DNA of 64,000 nt from positions 533,001 to 597,000 of the forward strand of contig NC_019757.1 in the NCBI RefSeq assembly GCF_000317535.1, in the 5' to 3' direction. This stretch comes from Cylindrospermum stagnale PCC 7417. Its GTDB lineage: Bacteria; Cyanobacteriota; Cyanobacteriia; Cyanobacteriales; Nostocaceae. Positions 27,297 to 36,848 of this stretch are shown here, piece after piece. The notes under the pieces are model-generated. The model worked only from the letters and a program-made list of their open reading frames with translations. It did no database searches and was not told where the DNA came from. The position numbers and the translations under genes were made by a program. Numbering within the stretch: position 1 is the stretch's first letter; each line of letters starts with the position of its first letter.

Positions 27297-28272
27297 CATC
27301 TGAGCGGGATTGTGGGCGAAATTCCACGAGATTGCGTTTGATGGTGACATCATAGTTGCCAAAAAAGTCATGTCCTAACAGTCCAGTTTCTAGTTCGGCG
27401 CCGGCGATTGCCACTGGTACTTTATTCGCCATCACCCCGCCAACTTCCATAGAGTTAACATAGCCCACGGGAAATTCCACTGCTCTAGAACTAGCGGTAT
27501 TGGCCTTAGCTTTCCCCACTGGCACCACGCCCAATGCGATCGCCATTTGTTGAGTAATCACAGTACCACTAGCGCCTGTATCCACAATCATCTCGAATCG
27601 TTGCTGGCCATTGAAGGTAACTTCGACAATTGGCGTTCCACTAACTCGCCGTTTAATTGGGGCTGTAAATACCTCTAAATCTTGGGTAAAGATTTCTGTT
27701 GAGGTAAAAACAGGCTTTGGTGGTAGCGGTTTGGTTTTGACAGCAGGGGACAGGGGACGGGTTAAAGGAGGTGTTCTTGCTGGTTGAGGAACGACGACGA
27801 CGATGCTCTTGGGTTCAGCAGTTGGCTCAGGCGCTTGAGGAGGATTGGCTCTCTGTTGGGCATACTTAATTTGGCGCTGGTATTCTGAGATTTGTGTTTG
27901 GGCAAAGGGAAAGTTGGGACTTTGTCGCTGCACTTGTTTCATCAGCGCGATCGCATCTTCAAATTGACTCGCCACCAAATTCCAATCATCTGGAGATTGA
28001 GCAGATTTGCTGATATTCAGCGCCCCAGTAGCTTTATCCAGCGCCAGTTCCAAAGGACTTGGCTGATATTTGGGTTCTGGTTTTGGGCTAGCTGGTGCTG
28101 GTAGTGGTGTTGGTTTGGCGTTCGGCTGCACCGCCGCCAGATTGCCAATGGGCAATTTTTGCTGTTGACTACCAGCAGTCGTCTGTTTGTCTTGACTACA
28201 GCCAACACTCAAAACCGCTAGAGTGGTGGAGAGACAAATTAGGGCTGTGTGGGATAAAAAGGGCTGAAGCAT
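27226..28272 (-). CDS. Retropepsin-like aspartic protease lipoprotein
   Basis: About 348 residues from the ATG at 28272 ([19 protein letters not shown]); the open frame continues upstream to 28371 without support. A hydrophobic N-terminus ending LSVGC suggests a lipoprotein signal. A Pro-rich low-complexity linker follows, then a C-terminal retropepsin-like domain with the catalytic motif [13 protein letters not shown] (DTGA) and a second hydrophobic motif [14 protein letters not shown]. Such single-domain aspartic proteases act as dimers; the substrate here is unknown. The last 71 bp overlap the end of trpD on the opposite strand. Confidence 0.8.
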   Translation of the reverse strand: MLQPFLSHTALICLSTTLAVLSVGCSQDKQTTAGSQQQKLPIGNLAAVQPNAKPTPLPAPASPKPEPKYQPSPLELALDKATGALNISKSAQSPDDWNLVASQFEDAIALMKQVQRQSPNFPFAQTQISEYQRQIKYAQQRANPPQAPEPTAEPKSIVVVVPQPARTPPLTRPLSPAVKTKPLPPKPVFTSTEIFTQDLEVFTAPIKRRVSGTPIVEVTFNGQQRFEMIVDTGASGTVITQQMAIALGVVPVGKAKANTASSRAVEFPVGYVNSMEVGGVMANKVPVAIAGAELETGLLGHDFFGNYDVTIKRNLVEFRPQSRSDVNPAEIQLTVPILPKDSRFVGSP

Positions 28273-28421
28273 AGTTGACTCAATTTTAACTGCCCTGGCT
28301 CTTTCCAATCTACATCCCACCCGCAAATTCCCCTTTAAATATTTTGAATAAATTACTCGGAAAAATCGCAAGTTATGAACTCATGAGATAATTAGCGATC
28401 GCAGGACTGGAAATTGGGGAT

Positions 28422-28470
28422 AATTACCCATTACCCATCACCCATTACCCATTACCCATTACCCATTACC
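28422..28470. repeat. Heptanucleotide tandem repeat (CCCATTA) at the carA start
   Basis: Six to seven tandem units of CCCATTA or close variants end one base before the carA ATG and occupy the place where a Shine-Dalgarno would be. Short tandem heptamers of this type are typical of heterocystous cyanobacteria. Related tracts occur at 47146-47237 and 54690-54781. Confidence 0.85.
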
Positions 28471-28471
28471 T

Positions 28472-29638
28472 ATGCCCTTGTCTGACGCAATACCTGCTCT
28501 ACTTGTCTTGGCAGATGGCACCACTTATCGCGGTTGGTCTTTCGGTGCTCTGGGAACCGCGATTGGAGAAGTGGTGTTTAACACTGGCATGACCGGATAT
28601 CAAGAAGTGCTGACCGACCCTAGTTATCGCGGTCAAATTGTGATTTTTACCTATCCTGAATTGGGCAACACTGGCGTCAATCCCGAAGATGAAGAATCAT
28701 CTCATCCCCAAGTGCGGGGTGCGATCGCCCGGAATATTTGTCACCGCCCAAGTAATTGGCGATCGACACAATCCTTGCCTGATTACCTTAAACAGCAACA
28801 CATACCAGGGATATACGGCATCGATACCCGAAACCTCACCCGCAAAATTCGCACATCCGGAGCGATGAACGGTGGCATTTCCACAGCCATTCTCGATGAA
28901 GCTGAGTTACTAGAACAGGTGCAGGCAGCTCCCAACATGGCCGGATTAAATCTGGTGCGTGAAGTTACCACATCAACGGCTTACGAATGGTCAAATCCCA
29001 CAATCCCAGCTTGGGAATTCAACCAAGAGGCTGGAGTGAATATTGGGGAATCCTTCACCGTTGTTGCCCTTGACTTTGGTGTAAAGCGGAATATTTTGCG
29101 TCGTTTGGCAAGTTACGGTTGTCGGGTGATCGTCGTTCCGGCTGATACGCCACCAGAAGCAATTCTCAACCACAATCCTGATGGGATCTTTCTTTCCAAT
29201 GGCCCCGGAGATCCATCTGCTGTCACCGAAGGTATTGAAACAGCCAAAGCGCTGCTGTTGAGTGACAAACCGATCTTTGGGATTTGTATGGGACACCAAA
29301 TTTTAGGTCATGCCTTGGGAGCGGAAACCTTTAAACTCAAATTTGGTCATCGTGGTTTAAATCAGCCTGCGGGTTTACAGCAACGGGTAGAAATTACCAG
29401 CCAAAACCACAGTTTTGCCATTGACCCAGATTCTCTGCCTACGGCGGTTGTGGAAGTCAGTCACCTGAACTTAAACGATCGCACTGTGGCTGGAGTACGT
29501 CACAAGTCCCTGCCGATTTTTTCGGTTCAGTATCACCCAGAAGCCAGTCCTGGCCCCCATGATGCTGATTACTTGTTTGAGCAGTTTGTACAGTCAATGC
29601 GAACAGCACGTCAAGCCGCGATCGCCAAAGTTGAGTAA
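28472..29638 (+). CDS. carA: Carbamoyl-phosphate synthase small (glutaminase) subunit
   Basis: This 388-residue subunit hydrolyses glutamine to supply ammonia to CarB for carbamoyl phosphate, feeding arginine and pyrimidine synthesis. The N-terminal CPSase domain has [20 protein letters not shown]; the C-terminal class I amidotransferase has the nucleophile in [12 protein letters not shown] (near residue 272), [10 protein letters not shown], and the His-Glu of [13 protein letters not shown]. carB is not adjacent, as is common in cyanobacteria. No Shine-Dalgarno is visible because heptamer repeats abut the ATG. Confidence 0.97.
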   Translation: MPLSDAIPALLVLADGTTYRGWSFGALGTAIGEVVFNTGMTGYQEVLTDPSYRGQIVIFTYPELGNTGVNPEDEESSHPQVRGAIARNICHRPSNWRSTQSLPDYLKQQHIPGIYGIDTRNLTRKIRTSGAMNGGISTAILDEAELLEQVQAAPNMAGLNLVREVTTSTAYEWSNPTIPAWEFNQEAGVNIGESFTVVALDFGVKRNILRRLASYGCRVIVVPADTPPEAILNHNPDGIFLSNGPGDPSAVTEGIETAKALLLSDKPIFGICMGHQILGHALGAETFKLKFGHRGLNQPAGLQQRVEITSQNHSFAIDPDSLPTAVVEVSHLNLNDRTVAGVRHKSLPIFSVQYHPEASPGPHDADYLFEQFVQSMRTARQAAIAKVE

Positions 29639-29660
29639 AAATGGTAGATGGGGAACTGGG

Positions 29661-29699
29661 GAATTGAATTTTGAATTTTGAATTTTGAATTTTGAATTC
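29661..29699. repeat. Heptanucleotide tandem repeat (GAATTTT)
   Basis: Five tandem GAATTTT-type units follow carA, between its stop and the STAS gene. This is a slippage-type repeat like those elsewhere in the window. Confidence 0.85.
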
Positions 29700-29806
29700 C
29701 AATACCCCCCTATCCCAGCAGATTGTAGACAATTTGCTCAAAAAACATCTATACTTGAGCGTTCACTTTAACTTATGAGGATGAGGAGGGAATTATTGCT
29801 GAGCCA

Positions 29807-30163
29807 TTGAACCTAACCGTAAGCCTGAGGGGCACTCGTGAAGCCCGGGATAACTGCCAGCTATTCCGCCTCACAGGTTTGTTAGACGCCTTTTCTGAGC
29901 CGACATTCCGCAAGGTACTTGGCAACAAGATTGAAGAGGGTCCAAAGCACATAATTCTGGATCTCTCACAAATCGACTTTGTTGACAGCTCCGGCTTGGG
30001 TGCGCTGGTGCAGCTAGCCAAGCAGGCTCAAACCGCCGATGGCACCTTGCAAATCGTCACAAATGCCCGCGTAACTCAAACGGTCAAGCTTGTTCGCTTA
30101 GAGAAGTTTCTCTCTCTGCAAACGACAGTTGATGCGGCTCTAGAAAATATTAAGCCGCTTTGA
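29807..30163 (+). CDS. STAS-domain anti-anti-sigma factor
   Basis: A small STAS protein of about 118 residues. The diagnostic segment is HIILDLSQIDFVDSSGLGAL, in which the Ser of DSSG is the phosphorylation site used by partner-switching kinases; LFRLTGLLDAFSEPTF precedes it. It would act as an antagonist of an anti-sigma factor or similar switch in the cytosol. The start is ambiguous. TTG at 29807 is the first standard start, but the only strong ribosome site (GGAGGG, 29785-29790) points to an in-frame ATT at 29795, which would add four residues. No sigma factor or kinase partner is adjacent. Confidence 0.88.
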   Translation: MNLTVSLRGTREARDNCQLFRLTGLLDAFSEPTFRKVLGNKIEEGPKHIILDLSQIDFVDSSGLGALVQLAKQAQTADGTLQIVTNARVTQTVKLVRLEKFLSLQTTVDAALENIKPL

Positions 30164-30187
30164 TTGCTTGACCAGAAAGATAAATTT

Positions 30188-30215
30188 AGCTATCCGATGC
30201 AGAATCTGGATAGCT
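30188..30215 (+). terminator. Hairpin after the STAS gene
   Basis: AGCTATCC pairs perfectly with GGATAGCT, extended inside by GAT/ATC, 24 bp after the STAS stop. The T-run that follows is poor (TAATTCTTAAAATTT), so it may stabilise the 3' end rather than terminate strictly. A second stem, CTCTCC with GGAGAG, lies at about 30246-30262. Confidence 0.5.
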
Positions 30216-30483
30216 TAATTCTTAAAATTTCTGGCAACAAGACCTCTCTCCTTGTGGGAGAGGCAAAAAAGCCATCTAAGTTCTATGTCACAAGCCTAGC
30301 CAGTAAAAATTTTCTACTTCATACTTTATCCTGAAGATGGCATCTCAATCAAAAAGATCAAATTAGCCAGAATTTTTTGCTAGTATTGAATATGCTAAGT
30401 ACAGCAGCATAGCGTGCTTCGGAAGGAATAAATCTTGATGAAGCCACTCACCCAAATTTAGTCTGCCGAGGAATTTTTCACTT

Positions 30484-30975
30484 GTGAACTCAAAGGAGGA
30501 AGAGCTATTAGATGGACAAGATGAAGCCGCCGACGGCGACGACGTGCAGAATTCAACTTGGACACCAGCGCTCTTAGCAATCACCGCACAATTACCCCTA
30601 CCAATATCCCCAGCACAAGTGCAACAAATTTCTCCCTCGGCATTGGCATACTTGGGAGATGCAATTTATGAATTACATGTTAGGATGTTTTATCTGGTGC
30701 CACAGCAGCGGTCAGAAACTTACCATCGTCTGGTAGTGGCGCAGGTAAGAGCGGAAACACAAGCGCTACATTTGCGATCGCTGACGCCGCACCTGAGGAG
30801 TAACGAATTAGAAATTGTCCGGCGCGGTCGTAACGCTGCTGCAAGACATCCTAAGCGAGTTGATCCCGGAATTTATCAACAGGCAACTAGTCTAGAAACT
30901 TTAATTGGCTACCTTTATCTCACCGATTACCAGCGCTTAACCGAACTGTTACAAAAAATCCATCTAGAGAAATAG
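30484..30975 (+). CDS. mrnC: Mini-ribonuclease III (23S rRNA maturation)
   Basis: This 163-residue protein consists of an RNase III catalytic domain without a dsRNA-binding domain, the defining trait of Mini-III. The signature SALAYLGDAIYELHVR carries the catalytic Asp and nearby Glu; RGRNAAARHPKRVDPGIYQQA and SLETLIGYLYL complete the fold. In characterised bacteria it trims the 23S rRNA termini. The start is GTG at 30484; an acidic 25-residue leader precedes the core. It lies just upstream of rlmB, and both act on 23S rRNA, so the pair is functionally coherent. Confidence 0.93.
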   Translation: MNSKEEELLDGQDEAADGDDVQNSTWTPALLAITAQLPLPISPAQVQQISPSALAYLGDAIYELHVRMFYLVPQQRSETYHRLVVAQVRAETQALHLRSLTPHLRSNELEIVRRGRNAAARHPKRVDPGIYQQATSLETLIGYLYLTDYQRLTELLQKIHLEK

Positions 30976-31077
30976 CGGAAAATTCCATCTCCCGATAGGA
31001 AAATCTGTCGCTTAAGTTCAGTAAATTCGGGTAACTGGTACGCCCACAAATACGCAATTCCACAACAAAATACTCGT

Positions 31078-32256
31078 ATGACCAGCAATAAACCTAGAAA
31101 AATCAAGACTTCTGGCGAACCTAATCGTGGGCAACCCATCAAAATTAAGGGCAAGCGCATCCTGGCTAACCCAAACCGTAATCAAGGCAATGGGGAAAGT
31201 AAGCCCATCATCTCCAGACCACGCCCAGCCGGCAATGGGGAAAGTAGCCCCATCATCGACCGCAGACCACGCCCAGCCGGCAATGGGCAAGAAGTTAGCC
31301 CCATCATCTCTAGTAGACCACGCCCAGCCGGCAATGGGCAAGAAGTTAGCCCCATCATCTCTAGTAGACCACGCCCAGCCGGCAATGGGGAAGGTAACGC
31401 CATCGTCGACCGCAGACCACGCCAAATTCGCCAGATCACCGTCTCAGCCCCAGCGATCAAAGAAACGGAAGATAACGACCTGATCTACGGTCGCCATCCA
31501 GTATTGAGTGCTTTAGAAAATGGGCGAAATCTAAACCGCATTTGGATAACCGCCCGCCTGCGCTACGATTCGCGCTTTCACCATCTAATTCTCCAAGCTA
31601 AAGACAATGGTGCGGTCATTGATGAAGTAGAACCCAAGCGCTTAGACCACATCACTGAAGGGGCTAATCACCAAGGCATAGCAGCGCAAATCGCCCCCTA
31701 CGCCTACATCGAATTACCAGACCTGATTGAACAGACAAAATCTGTTATTGATCCCGTAATTGTAGTTGCTGACAGCATTACTGACCCCCATAACTTGGGA
31801 GCAATTATTCGCACTGCCGAAGCTATCGGCGCCCAGGGATTGGTGATCCCCCAAAGAAGAGCATCTGGGATCACTTCCACCGTAGTTAAAGTGGCAGCAG
31901 GTGCTTTAGAAAACTTCCCCGTATCTAGAGTAGTCAACCTCAGCCGCGCTTTAGAAGAATTGAAAGAAGCTGGTTTTTGGATTTACGGCACCGCTGCCGC
32001 CGGCAGCGAACCTCTGCATACAGTGAATTTCCGAGGGCCGATCGTTTTGGTAGTTGGCGCGGAAGGCGAAGGTCTCAGTATGTTGACACAACGCTCCTGT
32101 GATATGTTGGTGTCGATTCCCCTACAAGGCAAGACTCCCAGCCTGAATGCCTCAGTGGCAGCGGGTATGGCGCTTTATGAAGTTTATCGCCAACGGTCTT
32201 TAAATACGCTGTATCTTGATAAATTGCAAAAAATCTCTTTGAAAAAAGCAGAGTAA
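31078..32256 (+). CDS. rlmB: 23S rRNA 2'-O-methyltransferase (RlmB/TrmH family) with repetitive N-terminus
   Basis: A 392-residue SpoU-family enzyme that methylates a ribose 2'-OH of rRNA. The C-terminal 250 residues are canonical: [17 protein letters not shown], motif 1 [14 protein letters not shown], motif 2 [13 protein letters not shown] and motif 3 [14 protein letters not shown]. The first roughly 120 residues are basic, low in complexity and contain four tandem RPRPAGNG-type units of 16 or 17 residues, two of them identical at the DNA level (51 bp). This is unlike E. coli RlmB (about 243 residues) and may bind RNA. It is 102 bp downstream of mrnC on the same strand. Confidence 0.93.
   Translation: MTSNKPRKIKTSGEPNRGQPIKIKGKRILANPNRNQGNGESKPIISRPRPAGNGESSPIIDRRPRPAGNGQEVSPIISSRPRPAGNGQEVSPIISSRPRPAGNGEGNAIVDRRPRQIRQITVSAPAIKETEDNDLIYGRHPVLSALENGRNLNRIWITARLRYDSRFHHLILQAKDNGAVIDEVEPKRLDHITEGANHQGIAAQIAPYAYIELPDLIEQTKSVIDPVIVVADSITDPHNLGAIIRTAEAIGAQGLVIPQRRASGITSTVVKVAAGALENFPVSRVVNLSRALEELKEAGFWIYGTAAAGSEPLHTVNFRGPIVLVVGAEGEGLSMLTQRSCDMLVSIPLQGKTPSLNASVAAGMALYEVYRQRSLNTLYLDKLQKISLKKAE
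31216..31413 (+). repeat. In-frame tandem repeat in the rlmB N-terminus
   Basis: Four units start at 31216, 31264, 31315 and 31366 (48, 51, 51 and 48 bp), each beginning AGACCACGCCCAGCCGGCAA. The two 51-bp units are identical. All changes are multiples of three, so the frame is kept. Identity between units suggests recent expansion. Confidence 0.9.
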
Positions 32257-32338
32257 AAGAGTATAAAGAAATGTAAAACAGAATAAAAGCAACATATCGT
32301 TCGGCACTCTGTACTACGTTTATAAATTGGTGAAAACC

Positions 32339-32641
32339 ATGAAAACCATTTGGCATACCTTCAAGGAAGGGTTGATTAATATACTCAACAACTTCGGACG
32401 GGCTTGGTGGGTAGAAATTTTGACCCAGAACCCCCGTTGCACTTACTACTTCGGGCCATTCCTGAGTTCGTTTGATGCAACATGGGCCAGCAAAGGCTAC
32501 GTAGAAGATTTAGAAATTGAAGGAGCGCAGGGAATCGTTGTGAATGTTAAGCAATGTAAACCTAACGCTTTAACAATTGCTGAAGACTTGGGGGAAAGGA
32601 TTGACCGTAAAGTAAAGCCTGCCTTTAGCGGTCAAGTTTAA
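32339..32641 (+). CDS. DUF1816-domain protein
   Basis: About 100 residues from the ATG at 32339 (MKTIWHTFKEGLINIL); the open frame's extra start upstream is TTG. The core AWWVEILTQNPRCTYYFGPF followed by GYVEDLEIEGAQGI is the DUF1816 family, small proteins largely restricted to cyanobacteria. The function is not established; a link to the photosynthetic apparatus has been suggested only by distribution. It is cytosolic and a stand-alone gene 82 bp after rlmB. Confidence 0.85.
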   Translation: MKTIWHTFKEGLINILNNFGRAWWVEILTQNPRCTYYFGPFLSSFDATWASKGYVEDLEIEGAQGIVVNVKQCKPNALTIAEDLGERIDRKVKPAFSGQV

Positions 32642-32722
32642 TACAATTCCATAGGCAATCATCGTTCCGAGGCTAAGTCTGGGAACGATGGCAACAATGC
32701 AAAATCTCAAATCTCATAAAAT

Positions 32723-33577
32723 CTAAAATTTGATGATCTCTGGGTGTTGTTCCAGCCACTCTTCAATATCCCTCAGTAATTGCTGGGGAATTTCCCAAGG
32801 GAAAAGGTGGGCGGTATTGGGATAACAATGCCACTGAGAATTTTTCAGGTGTTGAGCTGTTTCTAAGCTGGAATCAGCCGTGATGTGCCGGTCTTGAGAA
32901 CCAGCAAGTACTAAACTGGGGCATTCAATTTGCTGGAGGTCGGGAAGTCGATTGTAGCCAGATTGAATCGCGCTATAGAGGGCACGAGTAGCACCAGTGG
33001 AAGTTTGTAAATATGCTTGTACGGCTTCTCTGGCGATATAGCCGTAGGCTGTGGGCGTATGTTGTTGGATTAAGTAGCGAAATAGCGATCGCTTGCCAAA
33101 AGTCTCAATATTCCACTGCCAACTCGGTTTAATCGCGTTCAGTAGCGCCGCAACGCCAGTATAGACATTATCCTGCCAAGAGATAGGGGGATGATTCCCA
33201 CGGGGTCTAGCTGCTGTCGCCACCAAAATCAGCCCAGTAACCCGCTGTGGTAGCCGCAGTGCTAATTCCATCGCTAAAATCCCACCAAGTGACCAGCCCA
33301 ATACTAGACACTTTTCAATCTCAAAGCGGTCTAGCAGCGCTTCTAAATCGGTCAAATGGTCACTCATGGCAAAATTGCCATTAAAGCGACTTTTGCCATA
33401 TCCGCGCAAATCGGGAGCAAAAGTTTGGTAACGTTTTGATAAATGATTGGTAAAGACAGAAAGATTATGACCAGTCCCAGGATGACCGTGTAAGCCCAGT
33501 ATGGGGAAGCCTTTACCTTGGACGTAGACGTTAAGATCTGTAGCACCAGCAGGGGTATGATGATGGCGATCGCCCAT
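32723..33577 (-). CDS. Alpha/beta hydrolase
   Basis: A 284-residue alpha/beta-hydrolase fold protein. The oxyanion-hole motif is LGLHGHPGTGHNL, the nucleophile elbow LGWSLGGILAMEL (Ser in GWSLGG), an acid residue is likely in LVLAGSQDRHI, and the catalytic His is in NTAHLFPWE. No signal peptide, so cytosolic. The substrate cannot be predicted; haloperoxidase-like or esterase relatives are typical. The gene is 42 bp downstream of the CAP-domain gene on the same strand and might be co-transcribed. Confidence 0.88.
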   Translation of the reverse strand: MGDRHHHTPAGATDLNVYVQGKGFPILGLHGHPGTGHNLSVFTNHLSKRYQTFAPDLRGYGKSRFNGNFAMSDHLTDLEALLDRFEIEKCLVLGWSLGGILAMELALRLPQRVTGLILVATAARPRGNHPPISWQDNVYTGVAALLNAIKPSWQWNIETFGKRSLFRYLIQQHTPTAYGYIAREAVQAYLQTSTGATRALYSAIQSGYNRLPDLQQIECPSLVLAGSQDRHITADSSLETAQHLKNSQWHCYPNTAHLFPWEIPQQLLRDIEEWLEQHPEIIKF

Positions 33578-33618
33578 TAACTCCCGTTCTCCTGTCTATT
33601 GTTCTTTTAATTTTGACA

Positions 33619-34323
33619 TTATTTTTCTCGATATCCGCCAGCGTAGGTAATCACGCACATCTGCCTGTATTTAGTGTGAGTGCCAAAAGCGACGCCTGTG
33701 ACTTTAAAAGCAGGGTTAAAGATATTTGTCCGATGACCGCGTGATGGTACACCATCATCAATCACCAACTGCATCACGATATCTTGGGCTGTGCTGGGGC
33801 CATAACTGATATTTTCGGCTGCGGTGGTTTGCCATTTACCATAACGGTTGATGCGAATAAAGGGATCACTGCGATCGCTACCATTATGACCTGTCGCGCC
33901 TTTTTTGCCTTGGTCTTTGACATGATCCTTAGCGCCTAAAGACATCCCCTTAGAAGCACTCAACGCACCTACAGGACGAACTGACTTGAGAAATGCGATC
34001 GCCTCATTAACTGGTTTCACCCCTTCCTGAGTCACCAAATAGGTATTATTAGAGATTTTGATGCGATTGCCCTGGAAACGCTTTTTATAGTTTTCTAAGA
34101 TAGGGATGTATGCCTGGGGGTTTGTCCGAATTTTGTTCGTTTCATCAATCACCTGTTGTTCCAACAATGAGAGGTAACTGGCTTTTGCCAACAAAATCGG
34201 GTTAGCATTCTCAACTAGATTTGGCTTAAATTCTGCTACAGATTGTCTGGATTGCAGCAGTAGTTGAGAAAAACTAGCTACCAAAGTAATCGGGAACAAT
34301 ATCCAAAACCTAATGTGACGCAT
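33619..34323 (-). CDS. Secreted CAP-domain (SCP/PR-1-like) protein
   Basis: A 234-residue protein with an N-terminal hydrophobic signal ([18 protein letters not shown]) and a CAP domain: [24 protein letters not shown] and [20 protein letters not shown], which contribute the conserved His and Glu cavity residues. CAP proteins are extracellular or periplasmic; in bacteria their roles are mostly unknown. It probably leads a two-gene unit with the hydrolase downstream. Confidence 0.88.
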   Translation of the reverse strand: MRHIRFWILFPITLVASFSQLLLQSRQSVAEFKPNLVENANPILLAKASYLSLLEQQVIDETNKIRTNPQAYIPILENYKKRFQGNRIKISNNTYLVTQEGVKPVNEAIAFLKSVRPVGALSASKGMSLGAKDHVKDQGKKGATGHNGSDRSDPFIRINRYGKWQTTAAENISYGPSTAQDIVMQLVIDDGVPSRGHRTNIFNPAFKVTGVAFGTHTKYRQMCVITYAGGYREK

Positions 34324-34983
34324 TTATTACCTCAAAATTTTATCTTTCCGGTTTACTTTAGTTATATAGATGTATCTGAGCTTGGTAAAGTTGCCATTTT
34401 ATCTCCATAAATAGACAAAAAGCAGAATTTGCCAGACTTTAGCCCAGATTAGCCCAGAGGCATTCTAGTTAACTCTGCAAATATCTGATTTAACTTTTTA
34501 CACAGCAAAATAGTTACTCAATATTCGTTGTAACCTTAGCCACAATAAACGTAAAGAGTAATGTAATTTTTACATAATAAATAGTGACAAAATTCTGAGT
34601 TGCCAATTTAAATCGAACATAACAGATACAGTCTACTTGGTGTCGGCTTACAGCAGTTTTCAGTTGAATGGACTATGTACTGGCAATTCAAACCTCTGTG
34701 GAGACGATTCATCGATTATCTCTACAATGTGGTTTATTCAAATCCTTTTTCGCTGTAAGCTGAATAATTTTGTTAGTAAGAAGCCAGTAGACATTTAAGT
34801 CGCAATCTGTTAAAAAATAAAAGGAGTGATAAACTTTGTGCTTCTTCACTCCTCGTTACCTACTCCTTACACGTGCTTCAAGTACAGCAGTTTAACTGGG
34901 TATTAAACCTCTAGCTAAAGATGCACAATGAGCGTTAAATAGTAAGGTGTTTGCCTATACAAATATTGTGCAGTTATCAAATA
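34324..34983. other. 660-bp intergenic region
   Basis: AT-rich, with no convincing gene. The only oddity is a very short plus-strand frame at 34675-34758 (27 residues, aromatic-rich, beginning MYWQFKPLWRRF), without a clear ribosome site. I see no tRNA, riboswitch or transposon end. Confidence 0.45.
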
Positions 34984-35727
34984 TTACCGGATACGCTCCA
35001 ATATACTCTCGATTTCCGATAACTGCACTGCACCAGAAAAGTTTTTACTATTAATTACAAAGGAAGGCGTGCCAGAAAGCCCCAACTTTTGAGCTAGTTG
35101 GAGGTCTTTTTGAATTGCGGCATCGGCAAGAATGCGGTCACTTTTAAACTTTGCTAAATCTAAATTTAGATTTTTGGCAATATCTAAATACAGTGCTTCA
35201 CCAAGTTGCTTTTGATTAGTAAACAGAGCATCATTATATTCCCAGAATTTGCCCTGTTGATTTGCTGCCCAAGCGGCTTTAGCAGCAGGTACTGCTTCAG
35301 CATGAATTTGACTTAAAGGAAAATGTTTGTAAACCAATGTCAACTCATTTGGATACTTTGCTAATAACTGTTTCAGGGTTTTATTGGCTTCAGCACAGTA
35401 AGGACATTCAAAATCAGAGAATTCTATCAGCACTGTTTTTAATGCACTTCCCTTAATGGGAGAGTCACCAATCACCGCTTTGGTATTGGTTTTTAAATCC
35501 TGTAAAAAAGCCTGCCGTGTTTGCTGTACTTTCTGTTGCTGTGCTTGCTGGTATGCCTGAACAGATTCAATAATTACCTCTGGGTTTTCCCGGAGGATTT
35601 GTAATACTTGCTGTTCTAATTGGGAATCAATCGGACTAGCCGCTTGTGCGGGGAATGACCAGGTTAAAAGTAGACAGAGTAAGCTGAAAACCGCCCAATT
35701 ACGTAGATGCAGAAAAAATTGACGCAT
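34984..35727 (-). CDS. DsbA-family thiol-disulfide oxidoreductase
   Basis: A 247-residue exported thioredoxin-fold protein. The signal peptide is WAVFSLLCLLLTWSFPAQA. The active site is FECPYCAEANK (CPYC), and the cis-Pro loop is SGTPSFVINS. A helical region between signal and domain (QAYQQAQQQKVQQTRQAF) is typical of the DsbA/ScsC-like group. It would oxidise or isomerise cysteines in the periplasm or thylakoid lumen. The gene stands alone; no DsbB/VKOR partner is adjacent. Confidence 0.92.
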   Translation of the reverse strand: MRQFFLHLRNWAVFSLLCLLLTWSFPAQAASPIDSQLEQQVLQILRENPEVIIESVQAYQQAQQQKVQQTRQAFLQDLKTNTKAVIGDSPIKGSALKTVLIEFSDFECPYCAEANKTLKQLLAKYPNELTLVYKHFPLSQIHAEAVPAAKAAWAANQQGKFWEYNDALFTNQKQLGEALYLDIAKNLNLDLAKFKSDRILADAAIQKDLQLAQKLGLSGTPSFVINSKNFSGAVQLSEIESILERIR

Positions 35728-35855
35728 ATCAAAATACTAGAGAAATCAACTCTATCCTAGTATTCCTTGAGATGGAGAAGAGCGAATCAGTCTCAGCATA
35801 TTTTATTAGTAGCATGGAAAACAGAATCTGAGATTCCCACCGTCCCAACACTTAC

Positions 35856-36737
35856 TTAGATGACGCGGCTATCAATGGGGAGAGACGAATCGCGCGACCA
35901 TTCATTCCAAGAACCAAAATAATTTTTAGCCTTAATTCCAGCTTCTTCCAGAGCAATCAATGTATTAGCCGCCCTGGAACCCTTAAAGCAGTAAACGTAG
36001 ACAATGGAATCTGCGGTAATACCCACAGACCGACAAATTGCCAAAATTTCGGCTTTTGAGCGAAACATGGGGATTTGAGAGTCAGAATTCATCAGCAGAT
36101 GCCATTCTAGCCATACGGCCTTAGGGATTCTACCCTTGCGAGGACAATAATCTGGAGCATAGGGAGAAGAACTCAGTCCTTGCCATTCTATGCGATCGCG
36201 CACATCTAATTTAATAATCGCCGGATCATCAAGCGCCTGCAACATCTCGGCGGTAGAAACCATAATCGAAGCATCGGGATGTAATCTAAATATGCTGCTT
36301 TCACTTTCAGGTGCATCATCAGTGGTGGGTAAACCAGCAGCCAGCCATCCTTGATATCCCCCATGCAGCACAGATACCTCAGCACAACCCAAATATTTAA
36401 GTAGAAAAGCCGCTCGACAAGATTGTCCGTAGCCCTTATTTAAAGTATCCTCATAGACAATTAACCGTTCCGCACCAGATATTCCTACCTCACTCATAAT
36501 TTCAGCAAAATACTCTTGCAATTTCTTTAATCCTTCTGGAGAAGACTTATCCAAAAGATAAGTGAAAAATGCCCGAATATTAATAGATTCAGGAAGGTGA
36601 GAAACAGCATATTCTTCAGGACTTCGCGTATCTATAACGACAGTTTGTGAAGATTTTTCTGCTAATAAAGAAGATAGTTCTTTAGGGGAAATGAGGAGTT
36701 TTGTGTCCACGTTGGAATTCTTCTGTAATAGTGCCAT
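35856..36737 (-). CDS. Two-domain rhodanese sulfurtransferase
   Basis: A 293-residue protein with tandem rhodanese domains. The N-terminal domain (TVVIDTRSPEEYAVSHLP) is non-catalytic; the C-terminal domain has KLDVRDRIEWQG and the active Cys in VYVYCFKGSRAANTL. It transfers sulfane sulfur from thiosulfate or 3-mercaptopyruvate; the loop CFKGSRA matches neither textbook consensus exactly, so the donor is open. No signal peptide. It is followed at some distance by the RAYT transposase unit. Confidence 0.9.
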   Translation of the reverse strand: MALLQKNSNVDTKLLISPKELSSLLAEKSSQTVVIDTRSPEEYAVSHLPESINIRAFFTYLLDKSSPEGLKKLQEYFAEIMSEVGISGAERLIVYEDTLNKGYGQSCRAAFLLKYLGCAEVSVLHGGYQGWLAAGLPTTDDAPESESSIFRLHPDASIMVSTAEMLQALDDPAIIKLDVRDRIEWQGLSSSPYAPDYCPRKGRIPKAVWLEWHLLMNSDSQIPMFRSKAEILAICRSVGITADSIVYVYCFKGSRAANTLIALEEAGIKAKNYFGSWNEWSRDSSLPIDSRVI

Positions 36738-36848
36738 TGGGCATTATCCCGCCCTGGAGATTGGCACTTTGAAGTAAAAATTACAGAGGATTAATTGTTG
36801 AATGTTTGGGAAGAACTTTTATAGAGAACGGGGTTAAAGAGATATGGG

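Noticed and set aside
31127-31483. Alternative plus-strand frame across the rlmB repeats, and its minus-strand counterparts (31018-31460)
   Set aside because: Their apparent repetitiveness is inherited from the in-frame rlmB repeats.
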